Assembly: GCA_936435175.1 (NCBI GenBank)
Contig: OW386542.1
Span: 6,288,501 to 6,352,500 of the forward strand
Length of the DNA stretch: 64,000 nucleotides
Direction of reading: 5' to 3'
DNA from: Glyphotaelius pellucidus
Taxonomy: Eukaryota; Arthropoda; Insecta; Trichoptera; Limnephilidae
Under the pieces are notes generated by a model. The model searched no databases. It saw nothing but the letters and a program-made list of their open reading frames with translations, and was not told the DNA's origin. Position numbers and translations under genes: made by a program. Shown here one piece after another: positions 29,220 to 39,470 of this stretch (position 1 is the stretch's first letter; each line of letters starts with the position of its first letter).

Positions 29220-29510
29220 AGTAAATGCTTTCAATGGCCGCTCGGTAGTGAAAAATTGGAGGAGTTCGGTAACGAAAGCGCACGGGCAAGTTGGCCGCAA
29301 GTTGAGCGATTTCTGAGTCTTCACACCCCGAATCGGGGTTCGTGTCCGCGCGCGATTGCATCTACCCGCCTAACATCCATCCAGCGGGTTGCGGGTATGA
29401 GCATTCTGGGCCGAGCGGTAAGTACACCGCTATCGGCTCGCCGTAAAAACTATGTTGCGCGGGTTAGGCCGCGGCCGGTTGGGGAAGGTTAGGTTGAACG
29501 CCTATACAAT
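29220..29510. other. GC-rich island with T-arm-like hairpin
   Basis: A CpG-rich block unlike its AT-rich flanks. CCCCGAATCGGGGTTCG near 29325 forms a short hairpin that resembles a tRNA T-arm. CGGCCGGTTGGGGAAGG closes the block. It lies in a 124-codon plus-strand frame with no recognised domain. Could be an old SINE head or regulatory DNA. Confidence 0.3.
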
Positions 29511-29954
29511 ACGTTGATACACTCATTCGCAAACGCTACACGTTTGTTTCACGTATGTACAATAGGCAGTAGGCCCGCAGGAGCAGTGGAAGGAGTGCCT
29601 CCTCTTTTCTATACTGCTAAGCTTTATTTGTTTTTGCTTCATTATTTAAATAGATTATTTATTTGTTTTTGCTTCAATAATTTAGTGGTTTGACGTTTTA
29701 TTCTCAAAACCGAGAGATGGCATTATTAATAAATTAACTATCAAATGCGTAAGAAATTTGACAATTTCTTCGCTAAATTAAGTCACAACCTTTATATAAA
29801 GTTTGTCTAAATATGAACTGTATTTAGAGTAATTCGTTTTTCTGTTTGGATTTTGTATACGAAAATATTTTCAGTTTGTAATTCTGTTCATTGTATGAGC
29901 TGTAGCTCTACAAGTTGTCAATTTATCGGTCTAATCATGAGACAATTTGAGAGG
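29511..29954. other. No recognisable feature
   Basis: AT-rich DNA with a duplicated TTATTTGTTTTTGCTTCA element near 29625-29680. Confidence 0.4.
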
Positions 29955-30420
29955 CGGGTGTGGATACCGTCGTGCCGGGAACCATTTATTGGATAACCAA
30001 CACCTCTGCCATGTTTTTGTTATTTATTTTTGGGGTGTTATGCCGTGTTGCGCTACCTCCTTCTTTAGCCAACGTTTCGGACAGCGTTACAGTGTCCATC
30101 ATAAGGGCAGATGAGCCATGATGATGGACACTGCAACGCTGTCCGACACGTTGGCTAAATAAGGAGGTAGCGCAACACGGCCAAAAATAAATAACAAAAA
30201 TGCTTTTGGCCATGAAAACCTATAATCATACCCACCTCTGCCATGGGTTATCCCAAGTAGTTCGCTACGTTTCTTGACTTTCGTGACCAGGTTCGTCGGA
30301 TGAGGTTTTTCCGGGTCTTGGTTGTGGGTGCGACTGCTTACCAGAGATTGGCTGAAGAAGATCTTTAGACCTCTTCAGCAGGACTCTCTCGATACATCGC
30401 CTTGCGCCGTGTTGATTATT
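29955..30420 (+). mobile_element. Family C copy split by a D insertion
   Basis: The C start (GGCGGGTGTGGATACCGTCG, TTGGATAACCAACACCTCTG) is interrupted at 30014 and resumes at 30233 with CACCTCTGCCATGGGTTATC, GTGACCAGGTTCG, GGATGAGGTTTTTCCGGGTC and CTTCAGCAGGACTCTCTCGA. Confidence 0.6.
30014..30232. mobile_element. Family D foldback with 13-bp target duplication
   Basis: CACCTCTGCCATG is present at 30001-30013 and 30233-30245, bracketing 219 bp. The insert has inverted arms (TTGGGGTGTTATGCCGTGTT at left; GCGCAACACGGCC at right). Each arm keeps a degraded hammerhead order: a CTGATGA-like heptamer, GGACA/TGTCC stem II, then GAAAC or GACAC. The right end is ATGAAAACCTATAATCATAC. Interpreted as paired PLE terminal repeats lacking the ORF. 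Confidence 0.65.
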
Positions 30421-30474
30421 AGTATCTAACAATAATATATATTACATTATATTGTTAGGTTAATACCAACATAT

Positions 30475-30640
30475 GATATGTGAAGGATGATTTTGATTAG
30501 AACCGAGTATCCGTGAATAAAATAAATATTTTATTGCTACCTCATTCTCTCGCAGGCTAAATCCTAAAGAAGTATGTGTTTGTCTCTAATTTAGTGTCGC
30601 TCGCTTCTGTTTAATTGAGTTTCAAATCACAAGAAACAAA
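30475..30640 (-). mobile_element. Family A fragment, subfamily with extra segment
   Basis: TGTGAAGGATGATTTTGATT, GAACCGAGTATCCGTGAAT, CTCATTCTCTCGCAGGCTAA and AGTTTCAAATCACAAG match the right part of the copy at 18086-18568. Confidence 0.55.
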
Positions 30641-31311
30641 TTTAAGTAATATAAACTCACTAAGACCCCGCCTTTTTTGGGAAATGTAACCGAAAATTAG
30701 CAATTAACAGAATCATTTATTTTATTTGGTTAAATTGTAATATACATGTTCTAATGTACTTATAAGTAGAGTTAAATTAAGCTAGATTAAAATAAAAAAG
30801 GACGTGAATTTAAAAGTACAAAATCTTTCTACTAACAAACCGCAAGGCATACTATTTGTAACATTAATCCAGTCACGTGTAACAATCCACAATTCGTGAT
30901 TTAATACCAGACAAACACTTCCATTTCTAATATTTATTTACGTGTTCAACGGTAAATTCTCCCTCCATCCAATAATCCAGCGCATTTATATTTATCGACA
31001 GGTAATACACAATACAGCAAGTTTCAGATCATAACTTGCAGTGATGTAATCGTTATGCAATTTATCTGCAAAGGAAACGTGATTGGGTCTTCCGAAAAAA
31101 GCATTCAATAAAATTTCCCGTTACAGTTTAATCCCTTGAACGTTTTGCTACCGCTGTCTAATACATCGATAATACAGTTTCCGACTGTTTACAAATGCAG
31201 CGATATTGATATGGATGCAAAAATGTCTGATAAAAGGAAATGGATGCAAAAATGTCAGATAAAAGGAAATGGATCAAAAATGTTTCGACAGGAAGCGATT
31301 GTTTAAATTGT
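30641..31311. other. AT-rich; small local duplication
   Basis: No gene. GGATGCAAAAATGTC(T/A)GATAAAAGGAA is duplicated near 31210-31270. Confidence 0.4.
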
Positions 31312-31380
31312 TCGTGTGGCAAAATTGGTAGATGCATCGCTACAGGGTAAGGTCCAGAGTTCAAGTCTTAGTCACAACTT
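31312..31380 (+). repeat. tRNA-like SINE head
   Basis: GTGTGGCAAAATTGGTAGATGC gives an A-box-like region and CCAGAGTTCAAGTCTTAG a B-box-like region, at a spacing normal for tRNA-derived polymerase III promoters. The acceptor and anticodon arms are not convincing, so it is not a functional tRNA gene. It sits directly before the first unit of the following array. Confidence 0.5.
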
Positions 31381-32232
31381 AACATTGTTATTTGTCCCCG
31401 AAGTTAATTTTTTTTTTCAATTATTTTATGTGAGAGTCTCAACCGTCAGAAACAAGTGGGAATATGGCTCCGAAATTGGGGGTATGTTGTGGAGTGAAGG
31501 AAATTAGGTGGGGAAAGAGGCGGAGAAGAGGACGGTGGGAAATTACCAGGTTATTCGGATCTGCTCACACATAGAATAAAGAGAAACAAGTTAATATTTT
31601 TATTTGTTCCCAAAGTTTTTTTTTTATTATTTCATGTGAGGGTCCTAACTATTTCCAACCGTCAGAAAACAATGGGAATTATGGCATTCTTAATAGGGGA
31701 ATGTTGTGAGACTGAAGTAAATTAGAAGAAGAAAGAGACGGAGAAGAGGATGGTGTGGGATTAGCAGGTTATTCAGATCTGATCACTCATACGATAAAGA
31801 GACACAATAAATTTTTTTTTTTTTCCAAAATTTTTTTTTTTATCTTATTTAGTGTGAGGGTCCCAACTGCTCTCAACCGTCTGAAGCCAGGTGGACTACG
31901 GCAGCCTCATTTGGGGGTATTTAGTAAGAAAGAAATTAGGTGGGGAAAGAGACGGAGAAAAGAACGGTGCGAAATTACCAGGTTATTCGGATCTGCTTAC
32001 CCATAGGAAAAGAGACACAACTTAATATTTTAATTGCTCCCAAAGTTTATTTTTATCTCTTATTTTGTGAGGGTCGCAACTACTCTCAACCGTCTGAAGA
32101 CGAGTGGACTACGGCAGCCTCATTTAGGGGTATGTCATGGGGCTAAAAGAAATGAAAAGGGGAAGGATATGAGAAAGAGCAAGGTGGGGAAGTACCTGGT
32201 TATTCAGATCTGCTCACCCATAGAATAAAGAA
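31381..32232 (+). repeat. Tandem array of four SINE-B-like bodies
   Basis: Four units of about 190-210 bp each contain ACAACTTAATATT, a T-run, GTGAGGGTC, TCAACCGTC, a GGGGTATGTTG/TAGGGGTATG block, GGGGAAAGAGACGGAGAA, and AGGTTATTCGGATCTGCTCA. Unit identity looks moderate. Short open frames recur in register because the units do. Homology to SINE-B is through the GGGGTATG, GGAGAAGAGG and TCAGATCTG blocks. Confidence 0.65.
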
Positions 32233-33060
32233 GAAAACTATTCTATAAACTAGAAAAAATGTCTTCTGTATAAATTTAAATGGAAACAAACGCTCCAGTT
32301 AGCACTCGCTAAATTTCATGGTTAAGTACAGTTTGCATTTCTGAAATTTAAGGCCCGATGGGGCAAATATTTGGTGTACAAAACACGCTCATTAAACATT
32401 TCTTCATTCTTCTTTATTAATAATAATAATTTGATAATTTGTTGAGGTTTTTATGAAAAATTACATTAAGAGCGTTGTACAATTTATTATGAATTCCTAG
32501 GATCTAATTTTGTTATTTACAAATTGATATTGAAAGCATACATACCTGGCAGGTCACTTCCGATATACGCACTTGTATTGGAAAGTTTATGCTTGGAGGA
32601 GGTGCGACTTGGCACGCAGAGGACACTTTATGAAAAAAACTGGACATTGCATGATTTAACATTTCTACTGTACCCTCCATCACTATTAATATTACATTTA
32701 TTACAAGATTTGTGGCAAAAGGAGAGTAGATATTTATTATTTATATTTTAAACAGATAAACGCTTAAAACACCAAATTAAATTATGCCTTTCCATAACAT
32801 TGCAAGTGCTAATTGCGTTCGTGGTTCCAACTTAATTAAAGTTATCAAATATTGTAATGTAGGTTCCTACCACACAAGTGCGGATTTGTCAGAATGTGTT
32901 GATCGGGGATCATTTTGTAACGAGTTTGCAGCCACCAGTTGAATAAGGGGATATTTTCCGTCAGGCCGATCAACGAGTCCGAATCTTTCGGTAAAATTGC
33001 CAATAAATGCGATAGTGGTGTAACGTCGATTATCCGGAATAATTTAAAAAAGCCGGACCA
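32233..33060. other. No recognisable feature
   Basis: AT-rich DNA with short frames (75 and 78 codons). No shared repeat. Confidence 0.4.
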
Positions 33061-33074
33061 AATAATCGAAATCA

Positions 33075-33284
33075 TGGTTAAAATAATACCATTTTTGTAT
33101 GTTAAATACTATGGATTATCGATTAAACATTATAGTGTGATACTAGTTTTAGGTTTAACCAGGCTTCGCCCGTGAATTTCAATAATTTCAACCATTTTTC
33201 TATGTTAAATGCTGGGGATTATCAATTAAACATTACAGTGTGATACTAGTTTTAGGCTTAACCTGACTTCGCCCGTGAATTTCA
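33075..33284 (+). repeat. Direct duplication of about 105 bp
   Basis: TGTGATACTAGTTTTAGG, followed by TTCGCCCGTGAATTTCA, occurs at about 33136-33182 and again at about 33239-33285, with the TATGTTAAAT and GGATTATC blocks before each. Confidence 0.75.
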
Positions 33285-33412
33285 CTCCAGATTTCTAACC
33301 ACCCCTCATACCTTTTTCCTTCCCAGAACTTTCTCTCCTTCCTTTCCTTTAAAAAAACCTCCACATAGCATCCCCAAAGATGACATAGGCCCTGAGGAAA
33401 ATAATTTCCCTC
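33285..33412 (+). repeat. Family C tail, joined tail-to-tail with a LINE
   Basis: AACCACCCCTCATACC, CCTTCCCAGAACTTTC, CTCCACATAGCATCCCCAAA and GATGACATAGGCCCTGAGG are the 3' part of family C. At the AAATAATTT centre it meets the same tail in reverse, giving arms of about 50 bp. Confidence 0.6.
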
Positions 33413-33765
33413 AGGGCCTATGTCATCTTTTATGATGCTGTGTGGAGGGTGTTTTTGAGGAGAGGAAGGAGTGAACATGGGTATTGAAGAGGCAAATTGT
33501 TTCCGAGCCGAGCCGTTGAACTCAAGAACCAGTCGTAGAAACAACCGTTTAAATGTGACTAATGTCAACCAAGTACAAATGTTGGCGTGTTTGGCGTGTT
33601 TCCCGACTGTCCACCGGTGCCGAGGGAATCAATGACGCTAGTTCCTCGGAGCATCTTCCATTGTAATACCGGTAGAACAAGGACAGCATTCTCCTACCTG
33701 ACGCATGTGCCCTAAAGATTGCAATCCGTTTGTTTAGTTGGTGTGTGGATCTAATGTAAAAAAAA
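33413..33765 (-). pseudogene. LINE reverse transcriptase C-terminus, degraded
   Basis: On the minus strand from about 33745 the frame reads SLFYRYYNGRCSEELASLIP, then SRETRQTRQHLYLVDISH, typical of the region before the ARLWNxLP motif in CR1/Jockey-like RTs. After a stop and frame change the GSAR and FASSIPMFTPSSPQK parts of that motif region follow. The 3' end merges into the family C tail (GATGACATAGGCCCTGAGG), so the LINE and the SINE-like family share a tail. Confidence 0.65.
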
Positions 33766-34585
33766 AATATCTGGATAATCGGTCATCCGAATAATCGGGG
33801 TCCGGATAATCGAAGTTCTCCCCTATTCCAGATTACTCGAGCCATGGAAAATGTTCGAGAATGAAGCACCGCGGCCGTATGATATAAAAGAGTAAATGAC
33901 GTAATTTCCGTTTAATAAACCTTTCGTTGGACTATATCTCATCATGGCCGTGCATTTCATTGAGATTGCTTTTATTTGGTTTGAATGAATTTTTATGGAT
34001 TGAAAAAAAAACAGAAAATGTCCCCGCTATCAATATGTCTGAAAGCTGCATTTTCATTTGAAAAAATGATATCGGCTATTTTTCGGTCAATCAATAGTTG
34101 AAATTTCATCAAACTAGCTACCTAACCATCACCTGCAGGGATTGACAGATATTGTGGCCCTTCACTCAAAAATATATTCACTTAGCATATATTGATTCAT
34201 AGACCGTCTCATACCTATACCATTTTTTTCATTTTTTTTTTATACATGTTTTATATGTATTACTAAAATATTCTACGTATTATTAATTCTACTTACAATA
34301 ATGATTAAACTGTTGCCCGTTGCAGGCAACTAACGGGTTAAAGCACTAAGCGATTTGACTGTGAACGCGGATGAAGCGAGGAGTGTGTATAGAAGAAAAA
34401 AAACGATGCTTGAATGCGGATAAAGAGAGGAGCGTGTGCCTACAAGGGGCACAGTCTTTTCTCGCAAAAGGGGGCCAAGGAGCGTCTTGTTAAATTTAGA
34501 ATCGGCGTTATCGGTCTATTAGAATAACGATTAGACAACTCAACATAAAGACTCTTCAAAGAGTTATGAAAACACGCTTTTGAAA
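33766..34585. other. No gene; small internal duplication
   Basis: ATCGGTCATCCGAATAATCG-type short repeats occur near 33775-33820, and GCGGATGAAGCGAGGAGTGT is echoed about 52 bp later (34361 and 34413). No exon supported. Confidence 0.4.
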
Positions 34586-34590
34586 GAGAT

Positions 34591-35310
34591 ATGAAAAGTG
34601 ATGAAAAAAATAGGTTAACCCTAGGAGCCTAATCTAGGTCATTTTTACCTATACGCAAACAAATATCTGCTTTTTCTTTCGCACACTTCTTTCCATTGCC
34701 CTGATTGATCGAACCAACTTAGTAACCGCCAAGAACCTACAGGAGACGGCGGTTTTACCTTGATCCCTTCATATTGGAGTTATCGTACTGTTGTAGATCA
34801 ATTTGACCTATTATGTTTAGACTTTTTGTAATTTTTAAATGTGTGTGAAAAGTGTTTACAAAGAAAAAAAAATTATATAAAACTTCGTTATAAAACATTT
34901 AATGGTTAGCAAAAAAAAGAAGATTTATAAATATATATTTTTTTATATTTTTAGTTCAAAAGAAGCAAACCGAAAGAATCTCATTTTGTATCAAATTTTG
35001 GTATTAATTAGTAATAGTTTAATTATTTTTTTTTAATTTCAAAGTATAATAAATTAATATTATTCTAAATATGCTTTTTTCATTATTATTTATTCATTCC
35101 TAAATAGTATACGAATAAATAATGATAAAAAATAATAAATTAGAAAATAAACTATGTTACAAGTGGATTTATTCAAGTGATTGGGCTTGATTGGGACTGA
35201 CCTATGATTGGGCTTTTTAGAAGTTTGAGCTTCGAGGGTTAAATTGGTTACATTAGGTTGTGGGTTTTTTTTTTCATCACTTTTAATTAACTTTATATCA
35301 CTTTTGAAGG
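34591..35310. mobile_element. Family N element with inverted ends
   Basis: Left AAAAGTGATGAAAAAAATAG and GGTTAACCC are mirrored at the right by GGGTTTTTTTTTTCATCACT. The interior is AT-rich. Related terminal blocks occur at 39573-40215, 40927-41105 and 62860-62992. Confidence 0.4.
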
Positions 35311-35499
35311 TGTGTTAAAGTGCCACTTTATTGAGTAATCCATTAGATGTTAAATTTTTATGTCATCGTATTTTTCATTGGAGTTAAAATTAATATTATA
35401 ATCATCCAAATCTAAACAATCTAAGTAATCATCGCTTCCTTCTCAGACCTTTCACCAGATCCTCAGTTTTATCAAAGTTTCAAATTGCTTTTAGTAACT

Positions 35500-35835
35500 T
35501 TGTGACGCATTTTATGCTCCGGTCCGTCGATGCGACGCCGATAATTAAGGTGATAATTTGCCAACAAAGAGCATTTCGTAATCGAATCCTCGGCGTGTGC
35601 GATGTTTGTCGGCGTCGGACACCGGCCAGCGGTTAACGGAAAACAGGATATGAATGCATTTCCTTGATCAAAGGGCCTTGTAATTAAGGTAGTTAATACG
35701 ATTACTCAGCCTGTTCGCTGTCATCTATTAGTGTACCTGACTGTGCCCCCTCTCCTCCGCCGCACACGCTCCCCCCGCCAAACCTCGCCCGTGACGAAAA
35801 CACGAGACACTTTAAAAACATTTGCATCCACTTTG
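35500..35835. promoter_or_regulatory. Candidate conserved noncoding element
   Basis: Balanced composition with CGATGCGACGCCGATAATTA, ATTAAGGTGATAATTTGCC, GGCCTTGTAATTAAGGTAG and CCTTGATCAAAGGGCC (TCF-like and homeodomain-like sites). It ends in a CCCCTCTCCTCCGCCGC tract. It does not recur in the window. Looks like insect developmental enhancer DNA, by composition and site density only. Confidence 0.35.
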
Positions 35836-36322
35836 GTGCTAATTGATCGATAGATTTACTTTTCACACTCGGCACTCGTCAGAACCAATATCCCGCACTA
35901 AGTGTTAAATGCGCTGTTGGGATTTATTTCGGGTGCCGTTTTCATTTTATTCGAAATGTTTGATTTTGCCATCACTATCAAGAACCGATGTGAAACGATG
36001 TAAAATGGCCTATTTTAATTTCATTTTTAAGTGAGCACAAATATGATAAGTATTAAATGAAACATATAGTTCATTAAGTTTAATTTAAATAAATAATTAA
36101 AAGACAGATATTTCAATTATGTTGCAGTAGATTTGAGATTTTAACTCTATTTGTCATTTGAATGGGTTCATCAAATATTCCGTATCAAGTTTCTATTTAC
36201 ATATTTTACCTTTATATAAGTCACATTTATGTTGTGTTTTTTTGTTGTTGCGCAACTGTTTTGAATTTTGAATAATATGCACATCAAGTCATGCAACTGA
36301 AGTGGTTTAATATTATATCATT
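35836..36322. other. No recognisable feature
   Basis: AT-rich spacer. Confidence 0.4.
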
Positions 36323-36547
36323 GAAGAAGAAGATAATACTAATAATCTAAACGAAAATATGAAAAAGAGCAAGACACAGAAAAATATAAAAGATAACGGT
36401 CGCAACTGGAACTCGAACCCAGAACCTCACGTCTTACCGGTACAAACGATTTGGTAGAGCCGAGAGGTTCTGGGTTCGAGTTCCAGTAGCTACAGTTATC
36501 TTTTATTTTTCTGTGTCTTGTTCGTTTTCATATTTTCATTCAGATTA
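36323..36547. mobile_element. Two SINE-S copies joined head-to-head
   Basis: CTGGAACTCGAACCCAGAAC (left, inverted B box) and GTTCTGGGTTCGAGTTCCAG (right) are exact inverses. The S bodies (TTATCTTTTATTTTTCTGTG, TTCTTCAAT ends) extend outward on both sides, giving arms of about 100 bp. The centre holds TTTGGTAGAGCCGAGAGG, a possible A box. Confidence 0.6.
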
Positions 36548-36662
36548 TTGGATAATTTTCTTCAATGGAAATAACCATCAAAAGTTATATAAAGGGAGTT
36601 ATTCTTAAAAAAAAATCGTTTTATTTTACTTTTCTTTGGATGAAAAACATATTCGCTAGCTA

Positions 36663-36962
36663 TTAGGGGCCATCCATAAGTTACGTCACACCTTAGGGGG
36701 GAGGGGAGTAGTAAAGTGTGACAAGGGGTTTGGGGGGGAGGCCATCAACTCTATGACGTCACATGTAAAAATCTAAATATTTTTAATAAAAATAAAAATA
36801 AAAATTTTAGCTACTGTTTTGATTATTTTTAGATGTAAAATTGCAAAATATGTGACGTCACACTAGAGGGAGGGGGTCTCACAAATTTGACGATGTGTGA
36901 CAGGGACGGAAGGGGGGGGCCAAAACAATCATGAAATTCGTGTGACGTAATTTATGGTGTTC
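36663..36962. mobile_element. Family H MITE
   Basis: CCATCCATAAGTTACGTCAC at the left and GTGTGACGTAATTTATGG at the right are inverted. Inside are GGGGGGAGGGGAGTAG, a GTGACGTCACA palindrome pair and GGAAGGGGGGGGCC. A second copy is at 41984-42232. The GTGACGTCAC octamers would read as CRE/ATF-like sites. Confidence 0.6.
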
Positions 36963-37304
36963 ATTCTACCATAAATTCTATTAATTTTAAATGCTAGCTA
37001 AATTACTATTAAATGTAAAACATTCGAATAATTACAATCGAATATTAGAAATTTTACTTTGCCACTTGCCAATAATTATTTTGTAACGTCATTTAGGTAA
37101 TTTTGATGTTTTGAAGCAATTATTATTTTTAAAGGTGCGACAAATGAGAGATATTAATTTCAATTTCTATTTGCGTAGTGCAATTACTTATCACAATATT
37201 GCATGTACATATAAAATAATAAAGCATTAAACTAAAATTTCTGAAACTTTATATAGAAGTTCACTGTCCCCAATAAAATATTCAGTGCGAAAGCGTGAAA
37301 TAAT
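36963..37304. other. AT-rich, nothing recognised
   Basis: AT-rich spacer. Confidence 0.4.
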
Positions 37305-37630
37305 AATAATTAAAGCCCTATCATTCCGCAATTACTCACGGCTATATCAAAGACCATCTTTGATCGCTCTCGCAGTAGTTTATGGGAACAGTGTATTTCC
37401 AGAAATATTAATTTCTCAGTTCCATATTGTGGGCGAATTCCAATAATTAATTATTCCGAAACATTCTGAAATGAGATTGAATTGGGGCTTCACTTCGTGA
37501 AATTGTGCACGGCGGGTAAATCATTTCGGTGAGCGGATGTAATTTTTCACGTTTCCTTCGCGCAGGGGTCGGCGCTCGCGTGACACTGGTCAGTACTGGT
37601 CCGTGCTGTCGGTAGCTGATTCCATTCAAC
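37305..37630. promoter_or_regulatory. Candidate conserved noncoding element
   Basis: Single-copy-looking block with CAATAATTAATTATTCC, ATCAAAGACCATCTTTGATC (a clean palindrome with TCF-like halves), GCGAATTCCAATAATTAA and CATTTCGGTGAGCGG. A minus-strand 60-codon frame ends it. Regulatory role inferred. Confidence 0.35.
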
Positions 37631-37848
37631 TTTTTAGATTAATTAGACAATAATTCATCTTTATATTGCTAAGTGTGTGCACTTCTCAAATCGTTAGCTT
37701 TGTTTTATTAAAAACTGGCTGACGTGTAGCCGGCGTTGCTCGGGTTATGAATAGTTTGGTGAAAGTTTTGAGTTTGTGAATTTTAGTGTAAATGAAAACT
37801 GGCTGTAGTTTTAAAATGGGAAATTAGAATTTAGATATGAAAATGTTT

Positions 37849-38147
37849 TTTTGAAGTGAATACTTCTTTAACACTCGATTTGAAACTCGATGAAAAATAA
37901 CGACAATAAAAAGAGACAAACACATACATCTATAGGATTTAGCCTGCGAGAGAAAGATTTGATTATGAGCTCACTTTTCAAGGCATTGAGATTGCAATTG
38001 GTTGAGGTTGTGTGGACTTTTACCAGGTGTAAACAGCATTCGATTTTTTAATTTTTATTTGTGTGGTAGCTTCGTAGCCTCCCCACTCTTGTATGCTTTA
38101 GTTTTCTGAAGGTTTCACTTCTACTGCGTGTGAATTGCACACTCTTT
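37849..38147 (+). mobile_element. Family A repeat
   Basis: It runs from TTTTTTGAAGTGAATACTTC through CATCTATAGGATTTAGCCTG to AAGGTTTCACTTCTACTGCG. An interior segment (37960-38045) replaces part of the standard core and resembles the copy at 24128. Confidence 0.6.
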
Positions 38148-38164
38148 GTTTTTTTTAATATTTC

Positions 38165-39195
38165 TTACACTTGATCCAATTACAACAATCCAATTTGATA
38201 CCACAATTTTTGCTATGTCCCTGGATGGCGTATGAACCATTTCTTTGTACCAGCGTATGTAAAATATTCAGCTTTTTATAAAATATGCCTCGGTAAGTCG
38301 ATACTACGTCTAACTGGTCTAACTGGTCGATACCACGTCCCTATCTGACATCTCTTCACCAATATCACACTTATTGCACCTTTAATTCCATTCAATATTA
38401 AGCCAGAGTCGTAGCCTGCAATTTTGAAACTCCACCCCATTGTAAATGTAATCTTCCCGGTGACCTGGTTTCTTCTTTCTTAAATTACATTACCACAATT
38501 TTTGCACTGTCCCTGGATGGCGTATAAACCATTTATTTGTACCAACGTATGTAAAATATTAAGCTTTTTTATAAAATATGCCTCGATGGTAGATCGTAGA
38601 TCGATACCACGTTCTTGTCTAACATATCTTCACCAATATCACCTCACCTTTAATTCCATCTAGTATTAAGCCAGAGCCGTAGCCTGCAATCTTAAAACTT
38701 CACCCCATTTTAGATGACAATGTGATGTTCCTAGTGACCTGGTTTCTTCTAGTCTCCAAATAAGCAGTGCAAAACAAAGATTTTTAGCGAAATTACATTA
38801 CGTCGCCTTAGTTCTTAATTGTCCAAATGAACATTTTAGTTTTTATTCAGTCTCCACCTCAATATTAAAAATACAGTATAAAAAATGATGTTTAATCACT
38901 TAACTAAGAATTATTTAAGCTAATTAGACCTTTAACTTTACGGAAATAGCTTCATCTTAAACACCTATCATAATGTTTCATTGAAATATTGAAAGAAAAC
39001 CTTCTCCAGTAAATTTTTTTAATGGACGTTTGGACAATTAAGAACTAAGGCGACGATTACTAACTTTCCAATTTGATTCCACAATTTTTGCACTGTCCCT
39101 GGACGGCGTATGAACCATTTCTTTGTACCAGCGTATAAATATTAAGCTTTTTTTATAAAATATGCCTCGGTAGGTCGATACCACGTTCCTTTAAG
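38165..39195 (+). repeat. Tandem triplication (family I) with MITE inside
   Basis: CCACAATTTTTGC followed by TGTCCCTGGATGGCGTAT occurs at 38201, 38493 and 39079. Each is followed by ACCATTTCTTTGTACCA, AATATGCCTCGGTAG and CGATACCACG blocks. Spacing is 292 bp and, after removing the inserted MITE, about 327 bp. No ORF of note. Confidence 0.75.
38801..39055. mobile_element. MITE with ATTA target duplication
   Basis: CGTCGCCTTAGTTCTTAATT and GTCCAAA at the left are mirrored by TTTGGACAATTAAGAACTAA and GGCGACG at the right. The 255-bp insert is flanked by ATTA (38797-38800, 39056-39059). No ORF. It interrupts the third unit of the family I array. Confidence 0.75.
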
Positions 39196-39199
39196 AACG

Positions 39200-39470
39200 G
39201 CTCCGTCCGTTGGGAGCGTCGCTGCGGATGCAAATGCAAGTCGTTCACATGAAATTCCATCCGTAAGTATAAAGCGGGCACATTTAGGACCGATCGTTGT
39301 CAGTTTGGTATTAAATCGTTTAATATTTACAAGCGTAGTTTGAATGAGCTACGCACTATCGCTGTGGCGCGCATGAATATGCTCAGGGAGTGATTTATAC
39401 CGTTCACTGTCACGTGGTACTCTGATTCAGCGTGTAAAAACACAAAATGGCGGCTTTTGCTAAATTGCCT
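39200..39470. promoter_or_regulatory. Candidate conserved noncoding element
   Basis: GCGGATGCAAATGCAAGTCG contains a perfect POU octamer ATGCAAAT. GCGCATGAATATGCTCAG is a second octamer-like site. Also TTAAATCGTTTAATATT. Single-copy in the window with balanced composition. Regulatory role inferred. Confidence 0.35.

Noticed and set aside
29118..29492. 124-codon plus-strand frame
   Set aside because: It begins in a family A repeat and crosses into the GC-rich block; no recognisable domain.
31312..31380. tRNA-like sequence as a real tRNA gene
   Set aside because: Same reason: promoter boxes only, part of a SINE-like unit.
31381..32232. CRISPR-like array
   Set aside because: Units are about 200 bp, diverged and SINE-related, in a eukaryotic genome; no short repeat-spacer pattern.
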